A DNA stretch of 64,000 bases from Antedon mediterranea (taxonomy: Eukaryota; Echinodermata; Crinoidea; Comatulida; Antedonidae). Location of the stretch: positions 14,310,932 through 14,374,931 of the forward strand of contig NC_092679.1 in assembly GCF_964355755.1 (NCBI RefSeq), written 5' to 3'. The stretch's first letter is position 1. Each line of letters opens with the position of its first letter. Made by a program: the position numbers and the translations under genes. Shown one piece after another: positions 63,489 to 64,000 of the stretch. The notes beneath the pieces are model-generated. The model was not told the origin of the DNA. It saw nothing but the letters and a program-made list of their open reading frames with translations, and did no database searches.

Positions 63489-63570
63489 GTCGAAATGGCC
63501 GAGTGGTTAAGGCGATGGACTGCTAATACATTGTGCTCTGCACGCGTGGGTTCGAATCCCATTCTCGTCG
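63489..63570 (+). pseudogene. tRNA-Ser(GCT), broken acceptor
   Basis: 5' end GTCGAAA no longer pairs well with TCTCGTC; anticodon stem has AATACAT. Confidence 0.7.
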
Positions 63571-63708
63571 CCATTGTTTCTTTTTATGAACTACTCGTTA
63601 ATGAATATTTGACTTATTTGAATAAGAATACACATTCTTCTTTTAATACTCCCAGGTACATTTCGTATAAATGTTGGAATGGTGCTGTGCGAACGCAATA
63701 AATGTATA

Positions 63709-63790
63709 GACGAGGTGGCCGAGTGGTTAAGGCGAAGGACTGCTAATCCATTGTGCTCTGCACGCGTGGGTTCGAATCCCATCCTCGTCG
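63709..63790 (+). tRNA. tRNA-Ser(GCT)
   Basis: One anticodon-stem mismatch (GCGAAGGAC); otherwise consensus. Confidence 0.85.
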
Positions 63791-63926
63791 CCACTGTTTC
63801 TTTTTATGAACTACTCGTTAGTGAATGTGACCTATTCGAATAAAAATACATATTGTTCTTATAATAATCCCAGGTACATTTCGTATAAATGTTGGAATGG
63901 CACTGTGCGAATGCAATAAATTTATA

Positions 63927-64000
63927 GACGAGGTGTCCGAGTGGTTAAGGCGATGGACTGCTAATCCATTTTGCTCTGCACGCGTGGGTTCGAATCCCAT
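63927..64000 (+). tRNA. tRNA-Ser(GCT), cut by window end
   Basis: Carries GGTGTCC and CATTTTGC like the GTT copy, but keeps CTGCTAA. The last 8 bases lie outside. Confidence 0.85.

Larger units (their letters stand above)
63049..64000 (+). repeat. Tandem tRNA-Ser cluster, 220-bp unit
   Basis: Five units start at 63049, 63269, 63489, 63709 and 63927. Each is an 82-nt tRNA-Ser plus about 138 bp of spacer with AACTACTCGTTAGTGAATAT and CATTTCGTATAAATGTTGGA. The cluster runs off the window. Confidence 0.95.

Noticed and set aside
63055-63701. Repeated ORFs starting MAEWLRRW over the Ser cluster
   Set aside because: They are translations of the tRNA-Ser gene and its spacer, a common false protein call.

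Overview
The window looks like nuclear DNA of an invertebrate animal, most likely a marine deuterostome; an echinoderm-like source is only a guess, from the many GGCCTA words and the gene content. The support is: spliced exons of a soluble (type 10) adenylyl cyclase gene, intron-bearing tRNA-Tyr genes of animal type, a CR1/L2-group LINE with a PHD-finger ORF1, and several DNA transposons. No bacterial features are seen.

One protein gene spans the window on the + strand. Eight exons (111-755, 1925-2081, 6005-6212, 57509-57646, 58568-58743, 59230-59380, 61401-61492, 62206-62324) join in phase over 562 codons. They encode the middle part of an ADCY10-like protein. The gene continues past both window edges.

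The fourth exon is separated from the third by a 51.3-kb intron (6213-57508). Most of it (about 8.56-55.5 kb) is a tandem array of a ~425-bp unit. Each unit holds one tRNA-Tyr(GTA) on + and one tRNA-Glu on -. By hand count there are 81 Tyr and 83 Glu copies, the Glu copies split into about 49 CTC and 34 TTC. Tyr genes carry a 14-15 nt intron after position 37. Short T runs follow both genes, as expected for RNA polymerase III terminators. Copies are mostly near-consensus, with a minority clearly damaged.

The array has nested duplications. A 9,845-bp block (about 14041-23885) is repeated directly at 23886-33730, together with a 4.3-kb LINE. Smaller blocks of 0.86, 1.7, 2.1, 3.5 and 5.3 kb are repeated further on. 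Two DNA transposons interrupt it: a 902-bp element with ~130-bp inverted repeats inside a tRNA-Glu gene (9-bp target duplication, with an empty paralogous site at 47.2 kb), and a 2.3-kb element at 49.07-51.37 kb. Degenerate single units at 1.6-5.1 kb, in earlier introns of the same gene, look like old relatives or founders.

Past the array come a 32-bp satellite enclosing a tRNA-Val(TAC) gene, two lone tRNA-Ser(GCT) copies, several small inverted-repeat elements, and from 63.05 kb a second tandem tRNA cluster: Ser genes in a 220-bp unit running off the window end. One Ser copy has the anticodon GTT.
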